A stretch of 64,000 nt of DNA from Sulfurimonas hydrogeniphila (GCF_009068765.1 NZ_CP035534.1:1798001-1862000); one strand, 5' to 3'; positions 18,142 through 28,071 are shown, numbered from the stretch's first letter. Notes: a model not told the origin generated them from the letters alone. Made by a program: numbers and translations.

Positions 18142-19548
18142 ATCAGTTTTCAACACCTTGTTTTGTTTATCTAAAATATCTTTATAGTTATAGATGGACT
18201 CAACATATTTGACAGGCTCTGCCCCTCTTGCATATCCGTATTTTAAAGTTCTGTAATACTTTTTTTGCGAGAGCAGAGGCAGTACTATTTTCAAATCACT
18301 CCAGATATTTGGATTAAGTCCTAGTTTTTTTGCAAGCTTTTGCGCATCTTTTATATGTCCCATACCTATATTGTAAGCAGCCAGGGCAAATTTTAGTCTG
18401 TTCTCCCCTTCTACTTCTTTGGGAACAAATTTTATCATCTGTTTTAAATGCCGTGTTCCGCCAATTACACTCTCTTTCGGATTCAATCTGTTTTTCACAC
18501 CTAACATCTTTGCTGTACGTTGTGTCAGCATCATCAACCCGCGAACACCTGTAAAACTTTTGGCTTTTGCATTCCAGTGTGATTCTTGATACGAAACAGA
18601 TGCCAACAGTGTCCACGGAATGTCAAATCTTTTTGCAGCATACTTAAAATATTTTTCATACTTTGGCAGTCTGCTTTTCATTCTTTTGTAAAACATTTTT
18701 GTATTATAATAATCAAAGAAAAGAATATAGCTGTAATAGTGGTCTTTAAGCTGTGTCATCTTGCCTTTTTGGTTATAATCATTGAGCCAGGCATACATAT
18801 CAGCTTCTAGCTCTTTTGCATTTTTTGGGAGCAGCCATGCCAACTGTTCTCTTTTACTGATGGAAAAAGCAAGTGCTATTTCAGGAAAATACCGCAAATT
18901 AAGTGCATAGATATTTGAATCCGCTATTGTGCAGTCTATATCATGTTTGGCAACTTTTTCAAGTAACTCTTCTGTTGAATATTCTGAAGTTGTCGTTGCA
19001 TTTATTTCATATCCGTCTGCCTGAAGTGATTTTATCGTTTCGCTGTAACTCGTATCAGCACCTACCATAATATTTAATCCTGCCAACTCCTCCACATTTC
19101 TTGGAAAATTTGATCCGCGCAACATTCCTCTGTTACAAATCACCTGCTCTTCGACTTCAAAATACGAAGGTCCAAAGTGAAATTTTTTTTCTCTGTGTGG
19201 TGTTTTTGACAAAGATGCAGATGTGATATGAATATTTGGATTTTTGGAGAGTGCTATCGCTTCTTTGACAGTATGTGCTGTTGTAATATTCAAATCCACT
19301 CCCAAATGTTCTGCATATGACTGTAACAAATCATATTCAAAACCCTGTGGACCATCTGGACCTATATAGTAGGTCGAAGGAGCATTGAGCAGAACAACGT
19401 TTAAAGTTTTGTTTTCGCGAATTGTATCAAGCAGTGTTTGCTCCTGCTCTTTTTCATAGGGCACATAGGCAGTATGGCTCACCCAGCCAAATGCAAAAAA
19501 AGAGAGTGCAAAAACAAGTAATATGAAGCTGTACATGTATCTATTCAT
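18118..19548 (-). CDS. mltF: MltF-like membrane-bound lytic transglycosylase
   Basis: Cuts peptidoglycan glycan strands to 1,6-anhydro products, in the periplasm. The 476 residues start with a membrane anchor or signal (about 7-26), followed by a solute-binding family 3 domain (about 40-265: [26 protein letters not shown]) and a C-terminal SLT domain, where [25 protein letters not shown] holds the catalytic Glu (YQESHW) and the GLM motif. The SBP-3 plus SLT layout is that of MltF. It faces the nadD-rsfS pair, overlapping rsfS by 24 nt, and follows the two-component genes by 23 nt. Confidence 0.88.
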   Translation of the reverse strand: MNRYMYSFILLVFALSFFAFGWVSHTAYVPYEKEQEQTLLDTIRENKTLNVVLLNAPSTYYIGPDGPQGFEYDLLQSYAEHLGVDLNITTAHTVKEAIALSKNPNIHITSASLSKTPHREKKFHFGPSYFEVEEQVICNRGMLRGSNFPRNVEELAGLNIMVGADTSYSETIKSLQADGYEINATTTSEYSTEELLEKVAKHDIDCTIADSNIYALNLRYFPEIALAFSISKREQLAWLLPKNAKELEADMYAWLNDYNQKGKMTQLKDHYYSYILFFDYYNTKMFYKRMKSRLPKYEKYFKYAAKRFDIPWTLLASVSYQESHWNAKAKSFTGVRGLMMLTQRTAKMLGVKNRLNPKESVIGGTRHLKQMIKFVPKEVEGENRLKFALAAYNIGMGHIKDAQKLAKKLGLNPNIWSDLKIVLPLLSQKKYYRTLKYGYARGAEPVKYVESIYNYKDILDKQNKVLKTDLVTSKLP

Positions 19549-19571
19549 TGCATTAGTTTACATTTTTAAAC

Positions 19572-20852
19572 TTATGCAAATATAAAACGGTTGACTCCGT
19601 TTTCATACTCATGCGCCAAAACCTGCCCATGTGCTTTAAGGATAGAGTCAACAAGATACAGTCCTAATCCAAAGCTGTTTTTCGATGGGTTGTCTTTTGT
19701 AAAAGGCTCTATGTAATACTGTAGAGGATGCGAAAGGCATGCACCTTTGCTTTCAAAACAAAGTTCGTTTTTGTCATTCATACGAATTGTAATATGAGAA
19801 TCGGTAGCATATTTCATTGCATTGTCAATCATATTTTTAATAGCTGTCGTATAAAGTCTGTAGTTTACATGTACTTTTATTTTTCCGCTGATTTTCACTG
19901 TGACATGTTCTTTGTCAACCATAGCCATATCTATAGCTCCATCAATTACATCAAGCAGCCTGTACTCGGAAAAATCTTTTTTATCGCTCAGACTTGTCAC
20001 CTCTTCTATCATTGCAAATTCAGTTACAAGTGTCTCCAGGCGTTTAAAAATAGAGCTGAATCTGTCTTTTTGTTTTTGCGAATCAAGCATCTGTGTGGCG
20101 ATAGTCCCTTTGGCTATAGGCGTTTTCAACTCATGCATCAAATTTCTTAAAAAGAGTGTACGGGATTCCAACACAGTATTTATTTTCTGTCGTGCATTTT
20201 CAAGTTCATTGGCAACTGCACCGATTTCATCTTCACGGTTTGTTTTAAAAGAAATGTCCATATTTCCGTTACCGTACAATTCAATCTTTTTTCTCAATCT
20301 GATTAAAGGACGCAGTCTTTGAAGTATCAGAATAAAAGAAAGACTGATAATCATAAATATTGTAATATAGGAATAGAGCAGATTAATATAGCTATAAGGT
20401 TTTAAATCGTTGTCTTTGATCAGGATATCACCACTTGGTGTTTCTATATGAAAGTATATATTTCTTTTATACTGAATCATAGTCGCTCTGAGATTTGTTA
20501 CGATATTTTTCGTATATAACCCTTTGTCATTGATAAGCAAGGAGGTTTTAAAACTTTTAAATCCCTCTCTTTTGAGAACTTTTCCTTTTTCAAATATCTC
20601 TTTTTTCAGTTTTTCATCTTTGGTGACTTCAAGATTATACACAGCCAGATTTGCCTCAAGCATAATCTCTGAACTCTGGCGCTGCTGATGTTCACGGTAT
20701 ATTTGGGTGATTACTGAGTATTTTGTAAAAATGTGGTTTATATACTGTTCTTTGTTAAGTTTGTAAAACTCCCAAAAGATTGCACTCAGACTTGTCAAAG
20801 AGACAACAAGTGCAAAAAGTACCGTAAATAAAACAGCATGACGTTTGATCAT
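19572..20852 (-). CDS. Sensor histidine kinase (ArsS-like)
   Basis: A 426-residue inner-membrane kinase. Helices at about 8-29 and 157-178 flank a ~125-residue periplasmic sensor; a HAMP linker follows (LRPLIRLRKKIELYGNGNMD), then the dimerisation domain with H240 in LMHELKTPIAKG. In the ATPase domain the N box is IDNAMKYATDS and the G box FGLGLYLVDSIL. The layout matches Helicobacter ArsS (HP0165), a pH sensor, but the stimulus here is not known. Its start overlaps the response-regulator stop by 4 nt. Confidence 0.88.
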   Translation of the reverse strand: MIKRHAVLFTVLFALVVSLTSLSAIFWEFYKLNKEQYINHIFTKYSVITQIYREHQQRQSSEIMLEANLAVYNLEVTKDEKLKKEIFEKGKVLKREGFKSFKTSLLINDKGLYTKNIVTNLRATMIQYKRNIYFHIETPSGDILIKDNDLKPYSYINLLYSYITIFMIISLSFILILQRLRPLIRLRKKIELYGNGNMDISFKTNREDEIGAVANELENARQKINTVLESRTLFLRNLMHELKTPIAKGTIATQMLDSQKQKDRFSSIFKRLETLVTEFAMIEEVTSLSDKKDFSEYRLLDVIDGAIDMAMVDKEHVTVKISGKIKVHVNYRLYTTAIKNMIDNAMKYATDSHITIRMNDKNELCFESKGACLSHPLQYYIEPFTKDNPSKNSFGLGLYLVDSILKAHGQVLAHEYENGVNRFIFA

Positions 20853-21511
20853 TTGAGGAGCTTGTATCCTACACCGCGGACAGACTCTATGAGGGATTTG
20901 TCTCCGAGCTTGTTTCTGATGCGTCCGACCATTACATCTATACTTTTGTTGGATGAGTCTTCATTAATGGCATTGACATTATGAATCAAATCTTCACGAG
21001 ACACAACCAGACCCTGTTTGCTTATCATATAAGACAATATTCCAAACTCTGCATTTGTCAGCTCAATCTTGCGACCTTTATAGGTAATGGTCATCGTCTC
21101 TTTATCGCATTTGAAATCACTTTTTGATTCTGCTTTTTCTTCACTTTTTGCTTCATAACGACGCAGTACTGAGTGAATCCTTGCCTCAAGTTCTCTCGGG
21201 TCATACGGTTTTGGCAAGTAATCATCCGCACCGAGTTCCAGTGCTTTTATCTTGTCTGTCACATCACTTCTCGCACTTGAAATGATTATAGGAATATCCT
21301 GGCGTTCACGAATTGCTTCACAAACTTCCAGCCCGTCCATACCCGGCAATGTCAAGTCCAGTATAACCAAGTCAAAAGGCTCTAACTTTAATATACTTAC
21401 TGCTTTAAAAGGGTCGTCTTCAGTGACAACCTCAAACTCAAATTGTTCGAGATACTCTGTAAGTATCTCTGCCAATTCCAAGTCATCTTCAATCATTAAT
21501 ATTTTTTGCAT
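20849..21511 (-). CDS. OmpR-family response regulator (ArsR-like)
   Basis: A 220-residue DNA-binding response regulator. The receiver domain (1-115) has acidic residues ED at 8-10, phospho-acceptor D52 (VILDLTLPG) and Lys in DYLPKPYDPRELEARI. The C-terminal winged-helix domain includes LTNAEFGILSYMISKQG and DVMVGRIRNKLGDKSLIESVRGVGYKL. It is first in an operon with the sensor kinase. It resembles HP0166-type acid-response regulators; target genes cannot be read from the sequence. Confidence 0.9.
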   Translation of the reverse strand: MQKILMIEDDLELAEILTEYLEQFEFEVVTEDDPFKAVSILKLEPFDLVILDLTLPGMDGLEVCEAIRERQDIPIIISSARSDVTDKIKALELGADDYLPKPYDPRELEARIHSVLRRYEAKSEEKAESKSDFKCDKETMTITYKGRKIELTNAEFGILSYMISKQGLVVSREDLIHNVNAINEDSSNKSIDVMVGRIRNKLGDKSLIESVRGVGYKLLK

Positions 21512-21544
21512 AATTTATTTTAACCAATCTAATCTAATAATGGG

Positions 21545-23686
21545 TTAATAACCCAGTAAGAGTGTTATATGATATGCTAAAAAAGCAAGAACATATGCCG
21601 TAATACTCGTAAATGCCAACAGATAAAAGAAATACTTCAAGCCACCTGCTTCACGGGTAAATACAACAGAAGCGGCAAAACACGGAAGATATACCATGAT
21701 TATTACGATAAACGCCACAGCTGATGCAAAAGAGATGTTTTTGCTGATGGCATCTTTTAGCGAATAGGTTGTCTCATCGACATTTTCACCAAGTGCATAC
21801 AATACACCAAGTGTTGAAACAATGACCTCTTTTGCCGCCAAGCCGGTTTCAAGTGCCACCGCCATTTTCCAATCCAGTCCAAGCGGACGAAAAAGCGGCT
21901 CGGAAAATGCACCGATTCGTCCCAAATAGCTCTGTTGTAAATTTTTACTTGCAAATTCGTTTGTCAGTTTTGCTTTTGCCTCTGCTGTTTGTGCCTGTTC
22001 TATTTTTACTTCATATTTTTTTTCTAACTCCGTATTGTGTGGATAATTACTTAAAAACCAGATAAGTATGGTAGCTCCGGCAATAAAAGTCCCCGCTTTT
22101 TTCAGATACATCAATGTTTTTGAAACTACCGTATGCCAGACAAGCTTGAAAGATGGCAAACGGTACTTTGGCATCTCCATAACAAAAGGTTCATCTACCC
22201 CTTTAAAAGCCGTAATTTTTAAAATTTTGGCAGCAATCAGCCCGAGCATTGCACCTGTAATATAGATAGCAAAAAGAACATTGCCTGCAATTGATTCACT
22301 GAAAAATGCTCCGGCAAAAAGCACATACACAGGCAGCCTTGCCCCACAGGACATAAAACTGATGATAAAAAGTGTGAGCAGTCTGTCTCTGTCATTTTTG
22401 AGGATTCTCGCACTCATATAAGCAGGAATGGAACATCCAAAACCGGTTACCAAAGGAATAAAACTCTGTCCGTGCAAACCAAATTTATGGAAAAATCCAT
22501 CGAGCAAAAAAGCAACCCGCGACATGTAACCGGTACTCTCAAGCAAGGCTATCCCTATAAAGAGGATAATGATATTCGGTGTAAAAAGCACAACCGCTCC
22601 CACTCCCGCAATAAGCCCGTCAACAACCAAAGAACGTATATCCTCATTAGTGATTGTTGCACCGATGGCATCTCCAAACCAACCAAAAAATCCGTCAATC
22701 CACTCCATAGGTACTGCACCCAGTACAAAGGTAAGCTGAAAAAGCCCCCACATTAAAAACAAAAATATAGGAATACCGTATAAAGGATGAATCAAAACAG
22801 AATCGATCTTTTCCGTAATTGTCTTTTTCTCTTTTTCCTGTTTTGTTACTTTCACGACTTCAGCAACAATACCTCGGTTAAAAGAGGCATATTCTTCGGC
22901 AAAAGCTTCCTTGATGTCATCTGTATCATGGTGCAGTTCTATATGTTTGGACGCTTCTATCAAAATAGGCTGCAACTCTATCCAAATAGGATCATCATGC
23001 AGTTTTTCATAAGTTTTTCTGTTTTCCTTTAAAAGATTTATTGCAATATTTCTATAACTGTTTTTTGCTTCATATTTGTGTTTTTTCAGATAAGAGACTA
23101 TCTTTTGTATCTCTTCTTCAACCGGTTCGCTAAATACAAGCTTCGGTTCAAGTTTGGGATTTTCATGCACATCAACAACCATGTTTATCAACTCTTCTAT
23201 CCCTGTTTTTTGTGCTGCTGAAACTTTTACACAGGGGACATTGAGCAGTTCGGACATATACTCGGCATTTATCTCTATGCCCTCTTTATCCGCTTCGTCA
23301 CTCATGTTCAGGGCAATGACCATCTTTTTACTCATCGTAAAAAGTTCTGCTGTGAGTTGGAGATTTTTTTCCAGATTTGTAGAGTCTACGACATTGATAA
23401 TAATATCATAGTCTTCCGCGCAAAGATAATCTCTTGTGACTCTCTCTTCTATTGTATAGTCCGTAAATGCATAGGTTCCGGGCAAATCAACAACAGTAAA
23501 ATGATAATGTTTATAATCAAACAACACCTCTGTTTTATCCACTGTCACACCGGAAAAGTTTCCTACATGCAAGTGGGCATTGGAGACAGAGTTAATCAGC
23601 ATACTTTTACCGACATTCGGCTGTCCCACCAGTGCTACTTTAATATGATTGGCAATAATCGGGCATACTTTTGTTTCTTCATTCAT
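21545..23686 (-). CDS. feoB: Ferrous iron transporter FeoB
   Basis: Inner-membrane Fe(II) uptake protein. The N-terminal GTPase shows G1 GQPNVGKS (21-28), G3 VDLPGTYAF and G4 NMSDEAD; a helical linker follows, then two Gate-type membrane halves with GFGCSIPAYMSARIL and CFAASVVF. The 713 residues are a full-length FeoB. It overlaps feoA by 4 nt (ATGA), and the operon starts with a porin gene below a Fur box, so expression should rise in iron shortage. No FeoC is present. A short stem, TGGGTT/AACCCA, overlaps the stop codon. Confidence 0.95.
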   Translation of the reverse strand: MNEETKVCPIIANHIKVALVGQPNVGKSMLINSVSNAHLHVGNFSGVTVDKTEVLFDYKHYHFTVVDLPGTYAFTDYTIEERVTRDYLCAEDYDIIINVVDSTNLEKNLQLTAELFTMSKKMVIALNMSDEADKEGIEINAEYMSELLNVPCVKVSAAQKTGIEELINMVVDVHENPKLEPKLVFSEPVEEEIQKIVSYLKKHKYEAKNSYRNIAINLLKENRKTYEKLHDDPIWIELQPILIEASKHIELHHDTDDIKEAFAEEYASFNRGIVAEVVKVTKQEKEKKTITEKIDSVLIHPLYGIPIFLFLMWGLFQLTFVLGAVPMEWIDGFFGWFGDAIGATITNEDIRSLVVDGLIAGVGAVVLFTPNIIILFIGIALLESTGYMSRVAFLLDGFFHKFGLHGQSFIPLVTGFGCSIPAYMSARILKNDRDRLLTLFIISFMSCGARLPVYVLFAGAFFSESIAGNVLFAIYITGAMLGLIAAKILKITAFKGVDEPFVMEMPKYRLPSFKLVWHTVVSKTLMYLKKAGTFIAGATILIWFLSNYPHNTELEKKYEVKIEQAQTAEAKAKLTNEFASKNLQQSYLGRIGAFSEPLFRPLGLDWKMAVALETGLAAKEVIVSTLGVLYALGENVDETTYSLKDAISKNISFASAVAFIVIIMVYLPCFAASVVFTREAGGLKYFFYLLAFTSITAYVLAFLAYHITLLLGY

Positions 23687-23910
23687 ATTGTTTCAACCTC
23701 AATAAGTTCTGCTTCTTCGGCACGTAAGGCAATTCGCATTTTTCCTACTTTTACTTCTATTGTTTTTTTTCGCGGGGCATGCTCTAGTACCTGCAGTTGT
23801 GTATCTTTCATAATGCCAAAGGAGATAAGTCTTTGTTTTAAATCATAATTTGTCGCCAACTTTAAAACCTTTACTTTTTCGCCTTTTTCACAGTCTATTA
23901 ATTTTTTCAT
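23683..23910 (-). CDS. feoA: Ferrous iron transport accessory protein FeoA
   Basis: A 75-residue SH3-like protein that assists FeoB. Key segments are GEKVKVLKLATNYDLKQRLISFGIM and the terminal strand ALRAEEAELIEVE. I start it at the ATG 23908-23910 (MKKLIDCEKGEKV); the open frame continues 21 codons further, but that would overlap the upstream porin. There is a 20-nt gap to the porin stop and a 4-nt overlap with feoB. Confidence 0.9.
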   Translation of the reverse strand: MKKLIDCEKGEKVKVLKLATNYDLKQRLISFGIMKDTQLQVLEHAPRKKTIEVKVGKMRIALRAEEAELIEVETI

Positions 23911-23929
23911 TTTATTCACTTTGTCTCTT

Positions 23930-25201
23930 TTAAAAATTATAATTAAGCATAAACTGAACACGATTCCAGTCATGGTCTGTATTTACAGAGTTTTCTTTAT
24001 CTTTTTGCATACTGTATACACATGCAAACAATAATTCATTATCTATATTATACTCTAAACTTACATCTTGTTCTGTTATATGTGCTTTCTCACCCAAACT
24101 GTTTGCATTTCCTTTAAAATCACCATAGGCATACAAAAGAGTAAAAATCTCTGTTGTATAACCAATTGAGGATACCAAAGCATGCGCATCCCTGTCATCC
24201 GCAATATCATCCAATATGAGTGTATCCATACTGCTAAAAAGTGTTCCTCCGCCAAATCCGCTAAAACTTGCTGTGGCAGGGTCGTTTAAAGATTTGTCAT
24301 AGGCAATACTCAAACTGATTCCCTTTACTACAAATTCAAACAACCCGCCATAAATCGTAGTGTCATAAGCACTTGAAGCCAACTCTCTTTCATTTAAATA
24401 CTGCAAAACACAGTGAAGAATCATATCCTCATTAAAATGGTACTGAATCCCTCCATCGAGGTAAAATGCATTTGTTACATCTGTAATATTATAAACCCAA
24501 AGATTTAATTCCCATACATTATGATAGCTTAGCCCGCCAAAATTTGTCCCTCGGCTACCCGTTTTTTCCCATGGAGTATCCAGTCCGGCATCAACTCCCT
24601 GCCATGACTGAATATTTCCGGCCATCATCTCTAACCCGCCATCCGAATAAGATGCAACATACGCTTCAAAAGTATTACTTATCATACGGATATCATCACT
24701 GTCAGCCAGTGGAGTGTCTAAAATCTGGCGTCCTGCCCTTATGTTAAATGCTTTATATTTATAATTTATATATGCTTCGGCAAGCTGCGTATAACTGCCG
24801 TCACTTGAAGAGAGTTCACTGTTGTGCCGAGTTCCCTCACCTGTTGCAAAGCCTAGATCATGTGATATGTAAACAGCCGCACCCGCATTAAAACCCTGCA
24901 GTTCTGCCAACTCATACTTTAACTTTCCGCCAAGTGCAGTCGCATAATTATTCGCCACATTTTGTTCTTTTTGCTCATATCCGGCAAACATAATCCTAAG
25001 CTGACCTGAGACTCTGGCATCTTCAAACATGTGTTCAATATTATTTATTGGAGAAACTTTTCTCACCTGCATCAAGGCCTCTTTGTCTATATTTTTTCTT
25101 ACAGAGTGAAGACGTTTCTCATTGACTAATGTTTGTTCGGCAGCACTCAGCAATGCTGTAAAAGAAAAATATAATATACTGAGTCTAATAATTTTTAGCA
25201 T
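23930..25201 (-). CDS. Iron-regulated outer-membrane porin (OprD-like)
   Basis: A 423-residue beta-barrel protein, starting at the ATG 25199-25201 (AGGAATTTT upstream). It has a signal peptide MLKIIRLSILYFSFTALLSAAE, a periplasmic helical stretch, an OprD/porin-type segment (YINYKYKAFNIRAGRQILDTPLADSDD, comparable to the GRMELDTP block of the other porin) and a final strand VQFMLNYNF. Its place as first gene before feoA-feoB, below a Fur-box match, suggests an outer-membrane route for Fe(II) or a small iron chelate; this is inference from context. The open frame upstream of 25201 runs into the promoter and is not used. Confidence 0.82.
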   Translation of the reverse strand: MLKIIRLSILYFSFTALLSAAEQTLVNEKRLHSVRKNIDKEALMQVRKVSPINNIEHMFEDARVSGQLRIMFAGYEQKEQNVANNYATALGGKLKYELAELQGFNAGAAVYISHDLGFATGEGTRHNSELSSSDGSYTQLAEAYINYKYKAFNIRAGRQILDTPLADSDDIRMISNTFEAYVASYSDGGLEMMAGNIQSWQGVDAGLDTPWEKTGSRGTNFGGLSYHNVWELNLWVYNITDVTNAFYLDGGIQYHFNEDMILHCVLQYLNERELASSAYDTTIYGGLFEFVVKGISLSIAYDKSLNDPATASFSGFGGGTLFSSMDTLILDDIADDRDAHALVSSIGYTTEIFTLLYAYGDFKGNANSLGEKAHITEQDVSLEYNIDNELLFACVYSMQKDKENSVNTDHDWNRVQFMLNYNF

Positions 25202-25264
25202 AAAATTCCTATTTATGATTTTGATATGCAATAATAATTCAGTTCTACTTACAGTAAGCTTAAT

Positions 25265-25283
25265 GATATTGATAATATTTATC
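25265..25283. promoter_or_regulatory. Fur box upstream of the porin-feoA-feoB operon
   Basis: GATATTGATAATATTTATC matches the 19-bp Fur consensus GATAATGATAATCATTATC at 16 of 19 positions. It lies 64 bp upstream of the porin start, within a divergent gap shared with pssA. In Fur-controlled promoters this predicts iron-dependent repression. Confidence 0.7.
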
Positions 25284-25353
25284 ATATCTTTCTATTCTGT
25301 TTAATATGATTTTGCTATAATTGCATTTATATTTTACAAAGGCAGCTATTTAT

Positions 25354-25911
25354 ATGAAATTTTTATGGACACCCTCTTCTCACTTTAATCTCGCAAATAT
25401 GTTTACCTTTGTCAACATCACAGCAGGACTCCTTGCAACCTATTTTATCACACAGAACAATTTTACTTTGGCGATAGTTTTGGCATGGATTGGCGGTGCT
25501 TTTGATATATTTGACGGAAAAATTGCAAGAAAGTATAAACTCTCCAATGAGTTTGGGGTACAACTTGACAGCTTTGCAGATTTTTTAAGTTTTGTTCTCG
25601 TTCCTGTCTTTTTGATATTTCAAGCCGCATATGCACCTTCTTTGCATGGGTTGTGGTTTATTCTTGCGGCAATTGCAAGTATCTACTATGTGATATCAGG
25701 GCTGCGCCGTCTTATCCATTTCAATTTGCATACCGACGCCGGTGCGGTTGATAAATATTTTACGGGTGTACCGACGCCGCTTGGAGCAATTCTGCTCTGG
25801 CTTGTCTATTTGTTAAATACTTACAATATTTTACCGGCATACGGAGTTATCGTTTGTATGTTGCTTATCGGCTGGAGTTTGAATTCTACTATAAAAGTAA
25901 AACATCCCTAA
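25354..25911 (+). CDS. pssA: CDP-diacylglycerol-serine O-phosphatidyltransferase
   Basis: Membrane enzyme making phosphatidylserine, the precursor of phosphatidylethanolamine. The CDP-alcohol phosphotransferase signature D-x2-DG-x2-AR-x8-G-x3-D-x3-D is complete: DIFDGKIARKYKLSNEFG then VQLDSFAD. About six membrane helices are visible in 185 residues. I start at the ATG 25354 (AAAGGCAG 9-16 nt upstream); a TTG at 25321 lies upstream of this ribosome-binding site. A promoter (GCTATAAT) is at about 25311-25317. Confidence 0.9.
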   Translation: MKFLWTPSSHFNLANMFTFVNITAGLLATYFITQNNFTLAIVLAWIGGAFDIFDGKIARKYKLSNEFGVQLDSFADFLSFVLVPVFLIFQAAYAPSLHGLWFILAAIASIYYVISGLRRLIHFNLHTDAGAVDKYFTGVPTPLGAILLWLVYLLNTYNILPAYGVIVCMLLIGWSLNSTIKVKHP

Positions 25912-25933
25912 GCATCAGGCTTTAAAGACACAA

Positions 25934-26072
25934 GCCCGCACTGAAGTACGGGTTCCGAAAAGTTCCTTAGTTTAATAGCATTCAGACTGAAATCTATGCT
26001 GCAAAAAATTTATAAGCTGCCATGGCAAACTTACATTTTAAGCACCCTTGGAACCCGTACTTCAGTGCGGGC
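25934..26072. repeat. Inverted pair of consensus REP-like units with a third between
   Basis: Unit 25934-25956 (GCCCGC, ACTGAAGT, ACGGGTTCC) is the exact reverse complement of unit 26050-26072. Between them lies a shorter palindromic unit (about 25978-26001, AGCATTCAGACTGAAATCTA then TGCT). This is the clearest REP pair in the window and fills the 185-bp gap after pssA. As RNA the pair could fold into one long hairpin. Confidence 0.8.
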
Positions 26073-26096
26073 TTTAAGCTTTAAAATCTCCATTTT

Positions 26097-26483
26097 CTAT
26101 TTGGAATTTACAGCGTATTTTCCGCTTCCAAGAAGTATGACAAGCAGAGACAGTATCAGATAAAGCAACGGTGTCTCCCAGGACAAACCTCCAAACTTTG
26201 AAAGTGTCAGTGAAAACCCATATGCCAAATAGATTGCCGCAAACATATTCACAACCAAGGCAGTCGCCGCCACTCTGGCATAGAGCCCTAAAATAATAAA
26301 AATTGGCGCTATCAACTCCCCAAAGTAGACGCCATAGGCTAAAAACTCAGGCAATCCCGCACTGACAACCAGACTTTTAACACCGCCTATACCATGTATG
26401 ACTTTGTGAATTCCGTGAAACAGGATCAACACACCCAAACTTATTCGCAACAGCAGTTTTGCAATATCCTGATTTTGAAACAT
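26097..26483 (-). CDS. DoxX family membrane protein
   Basis: A 128-residue protein with four predicted helices and the DoxX start pattern LLLRISLGVLILFHGIHKVIHG, then GVYFGELIAPIFIILGLYAR. DoxX proteins vary in role (thiosulfate:quinone oxidoreductase subunits, redox stress membrane proteins), and this short stand-alone type has no assigned reaction. It lies 1 nt after the stop of the 65-residue gene and is likely in the rmuC operon. Confidence 0.85.
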   Translation of the reverse strand: MFQNQDIAKLLLRISLGVLILFHGIHKVIHGIGGVKSLVVSAGLPEFLAYGVYFGELIAPIFIILGLYARVAATALVVNMFAAIYLAYGFSLTLSKFGGLSWETPLLYLILSLLVILLGSGKYAVNSK

Positions 26484-26484
26484 T

Positions 26485-26682
26485 TTATCCCTTTTTCTCT
26501 GTTATTTTAAATTTGCATGAACCGACACTTATTACCTTACCCTTTTTCACAGCCTCTTTTATATAAGCAAAAACACCCTCTACATCATCATTGCCTATTT
26601 CTTCTTCTATTATTTTTAAAATATCCTTCTCAGATGTCAGCGTCCAGCTCTTTTCATAATTGTACCTTGTCTCTATTTTCAT
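26485..26682 (-). CDS. Small protein of unknown function
   Basis: A 65-residue soluble, charged protein (MKIETRYNYEKSWTLTSEK, ending CKFKITEKKG) with a predicted beta-alpha-beta layout. I do not recognise a family. Its ATG overlaps the rmuC stop by 4 nt and it ends 1 nt before the doxX-like gene, so this is a tightly spaced, probably real gene. Confidence 0.65.
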   Translation of the reverse strand: MKIETRYNYEKSWTLTSEKDILKIIEEEIGNDDVEGVFAYIKEAVKKGKVISVGSCKFKITEKKG

Positions 26683-27968
26683 GTATCGTCTCCATCATCT
26701 TCACTCTTGAGCGGCAACTCTTTTTTCGGCTTTAATCCCAGTGCTTTCATATTTTGCGCTCTTTTGATAACATTGCCGCGTCCCGTGCTGAGTCTGTTCA
26801 TCGCCTTGTCATAAGAGTCCTGTGTTTTTTGCAGGTAGGCTCCTATGTGTTTCATCTCTTCAACAAATAATACAAGTTTGTCATACATCGCTTCTGCTTC
26901 TGCGGCTATCTTTTTTGCATGTTCTTCCTGCCTTTGCGTTCGCCAGATGTGCTCTATGGTTCTGAGCGTTACAAGCAGCGTAGAAGGAGATACGACTAAA
27001 ATATTGTTTTCATAGGCACGCTTGAAAAATTCTCCGTCTTGTTCAAGTGCCAGTAAAAAAGCTCCCTCAATCGGCATAAAAAGCAGAACAAAATCAAGCG
27101 TATTGACCCCTTCAAGTTTTTCATAGTTTTTTGCACTCAGCTCTTTTATATGTGAAGAGATACTTGCAATATGCTCTTTTAAGGCTTTTGCTTTTTCTTC
27201 AGGCTCATCCGCATTGACAAACCGTTCATACGCAGTAAGTGAGACCTTGGAATCCACTATAATATCTCGCTTTTGCGGCATATGTATTATGACATCGGGT
27301 CGGTATGTTTTACCCTCGTTTGACTTGAGTGTGGCCTGGAGTTCATACTCAACACCTTCGCGCAAACCTGACTGTTCAAGTATATTTTCCAAAACCAGTT
27401 CACCCCAGTTTCCCTGCGTTTTGTTCTCGCCTTTGAGGGCATTGGTCAGGTTGAGCGCTTCTTGTGCCAGTGTTTCATTCATCATTTTCAGGCGATGCAG
27501 TTCATCTTTGAGCAAATGGCGGTCTTTGAGTTCCACTTCAAACTGTTCTCTTGCCTCTTTTGAAAAATTTGTTATCTGCTCGCGAAAAGGTTTTAAAAGC
27601 AGTTCCAGCTGCTCTTTGTTTGCACTGCTGAACTGTTTTGACTTGTCTTCAAATATTTTATTTGCCAAAATTTTAAATTCCTGTGAAAGTTCTTCTTTTG
27701 CTTTTTGTAAAACTTCCAATTTCTCAGCCGATGCTTTCATCTCATCATTGTATCTCGCATTTAAAACCGCATATTCAATCTCCAACGCGTTATAGTCTTC
27801 TTTTAACTGTTCATACGAACCATTGAGTGTAAAATAACTGCTTTGCAACTCTTCTGCCTTTACATGTAAACGTTTGTTCGTGTTTTTTTCTTTTAAATAA
27901 AAATATAAAACCAGTAAAAATGAGAGGAGCAAAAAAGCAATAACGACTAAAGAGATGTTTTCATTCAT
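26679..27968 (-). CDS. rmuC: DNA recombination protein RmuC
   Basis: A 429-residue protein with an N-terminal membrane helix (about 5-24), a long coiled coil (30-180) and a nuclease-like RmuC domain with GNWGELVLENILEQSGLREGVEY, PDVIIHMPQKRDIIVDSKVSLTAYE and VSPSTLLVTLRTIEHIWR. RmuC limits recombination at inverted repeats, which is of note in a genome rich in palindromes. It is the first gene of a three-gene minus-strand unit. A TTACATGTAA site (27860) encodes part of RLHVKAEEL. Confidence 0.92.
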   Translation of the reverse strand: MNENISLVVIAFLLLSFLLVLYFYLKEKNTNKRLHVKAEELQSSYFTLNGSYEQLKEDYNALEIEYAVLNARYNDEMKASAEKLEVLQKAKEELSQEFKILANKIFEDKSKQFSSANKEQLELLLKPFREQITNFSKEAREQFEVELKDRHLLKDELHRLKMMNETLAQEALNLTNALKGENKTQGNWGELVLENILEQSGLREGVEYELQATLKSNEGKTYRPDVIIHMPQKRDIIVDSKVSLTAYERFVNADEPEEKAKALKEHIASISSHIKELSAKNYEKLEGVNTLDFVLLFMPIEGAFLLALEQDGEFFKRAYENNILVVSPSTLLVTLRTIEHIWRTQRQEEHAKKIAAEAEAMYDKLVLFVEEMKHIGAYLQKTQDSYDKAMNRLSTGRGNVIKRAQNMKALGLKPKKELPLKSEDDGDDT

Positions 27969-28071
27969 ATAAAACCTTCTATAATTTTCTTTTCTGTATT
28001 ATACTGGATTTTGCCCAGACTTGAAGTCTCAATGCCGTTAAGTTAAGCAAAAAACTGCTGAGAAACTTCTC

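Noticed and set aside
25202-25285. 28 extra N-terminal codons of the OprD-like porin
   Set aside because: They would run through the Fur box and promoter and would place the signal peptide internally; the ATG at 25201 has AGGAA and a proper signal peptide.
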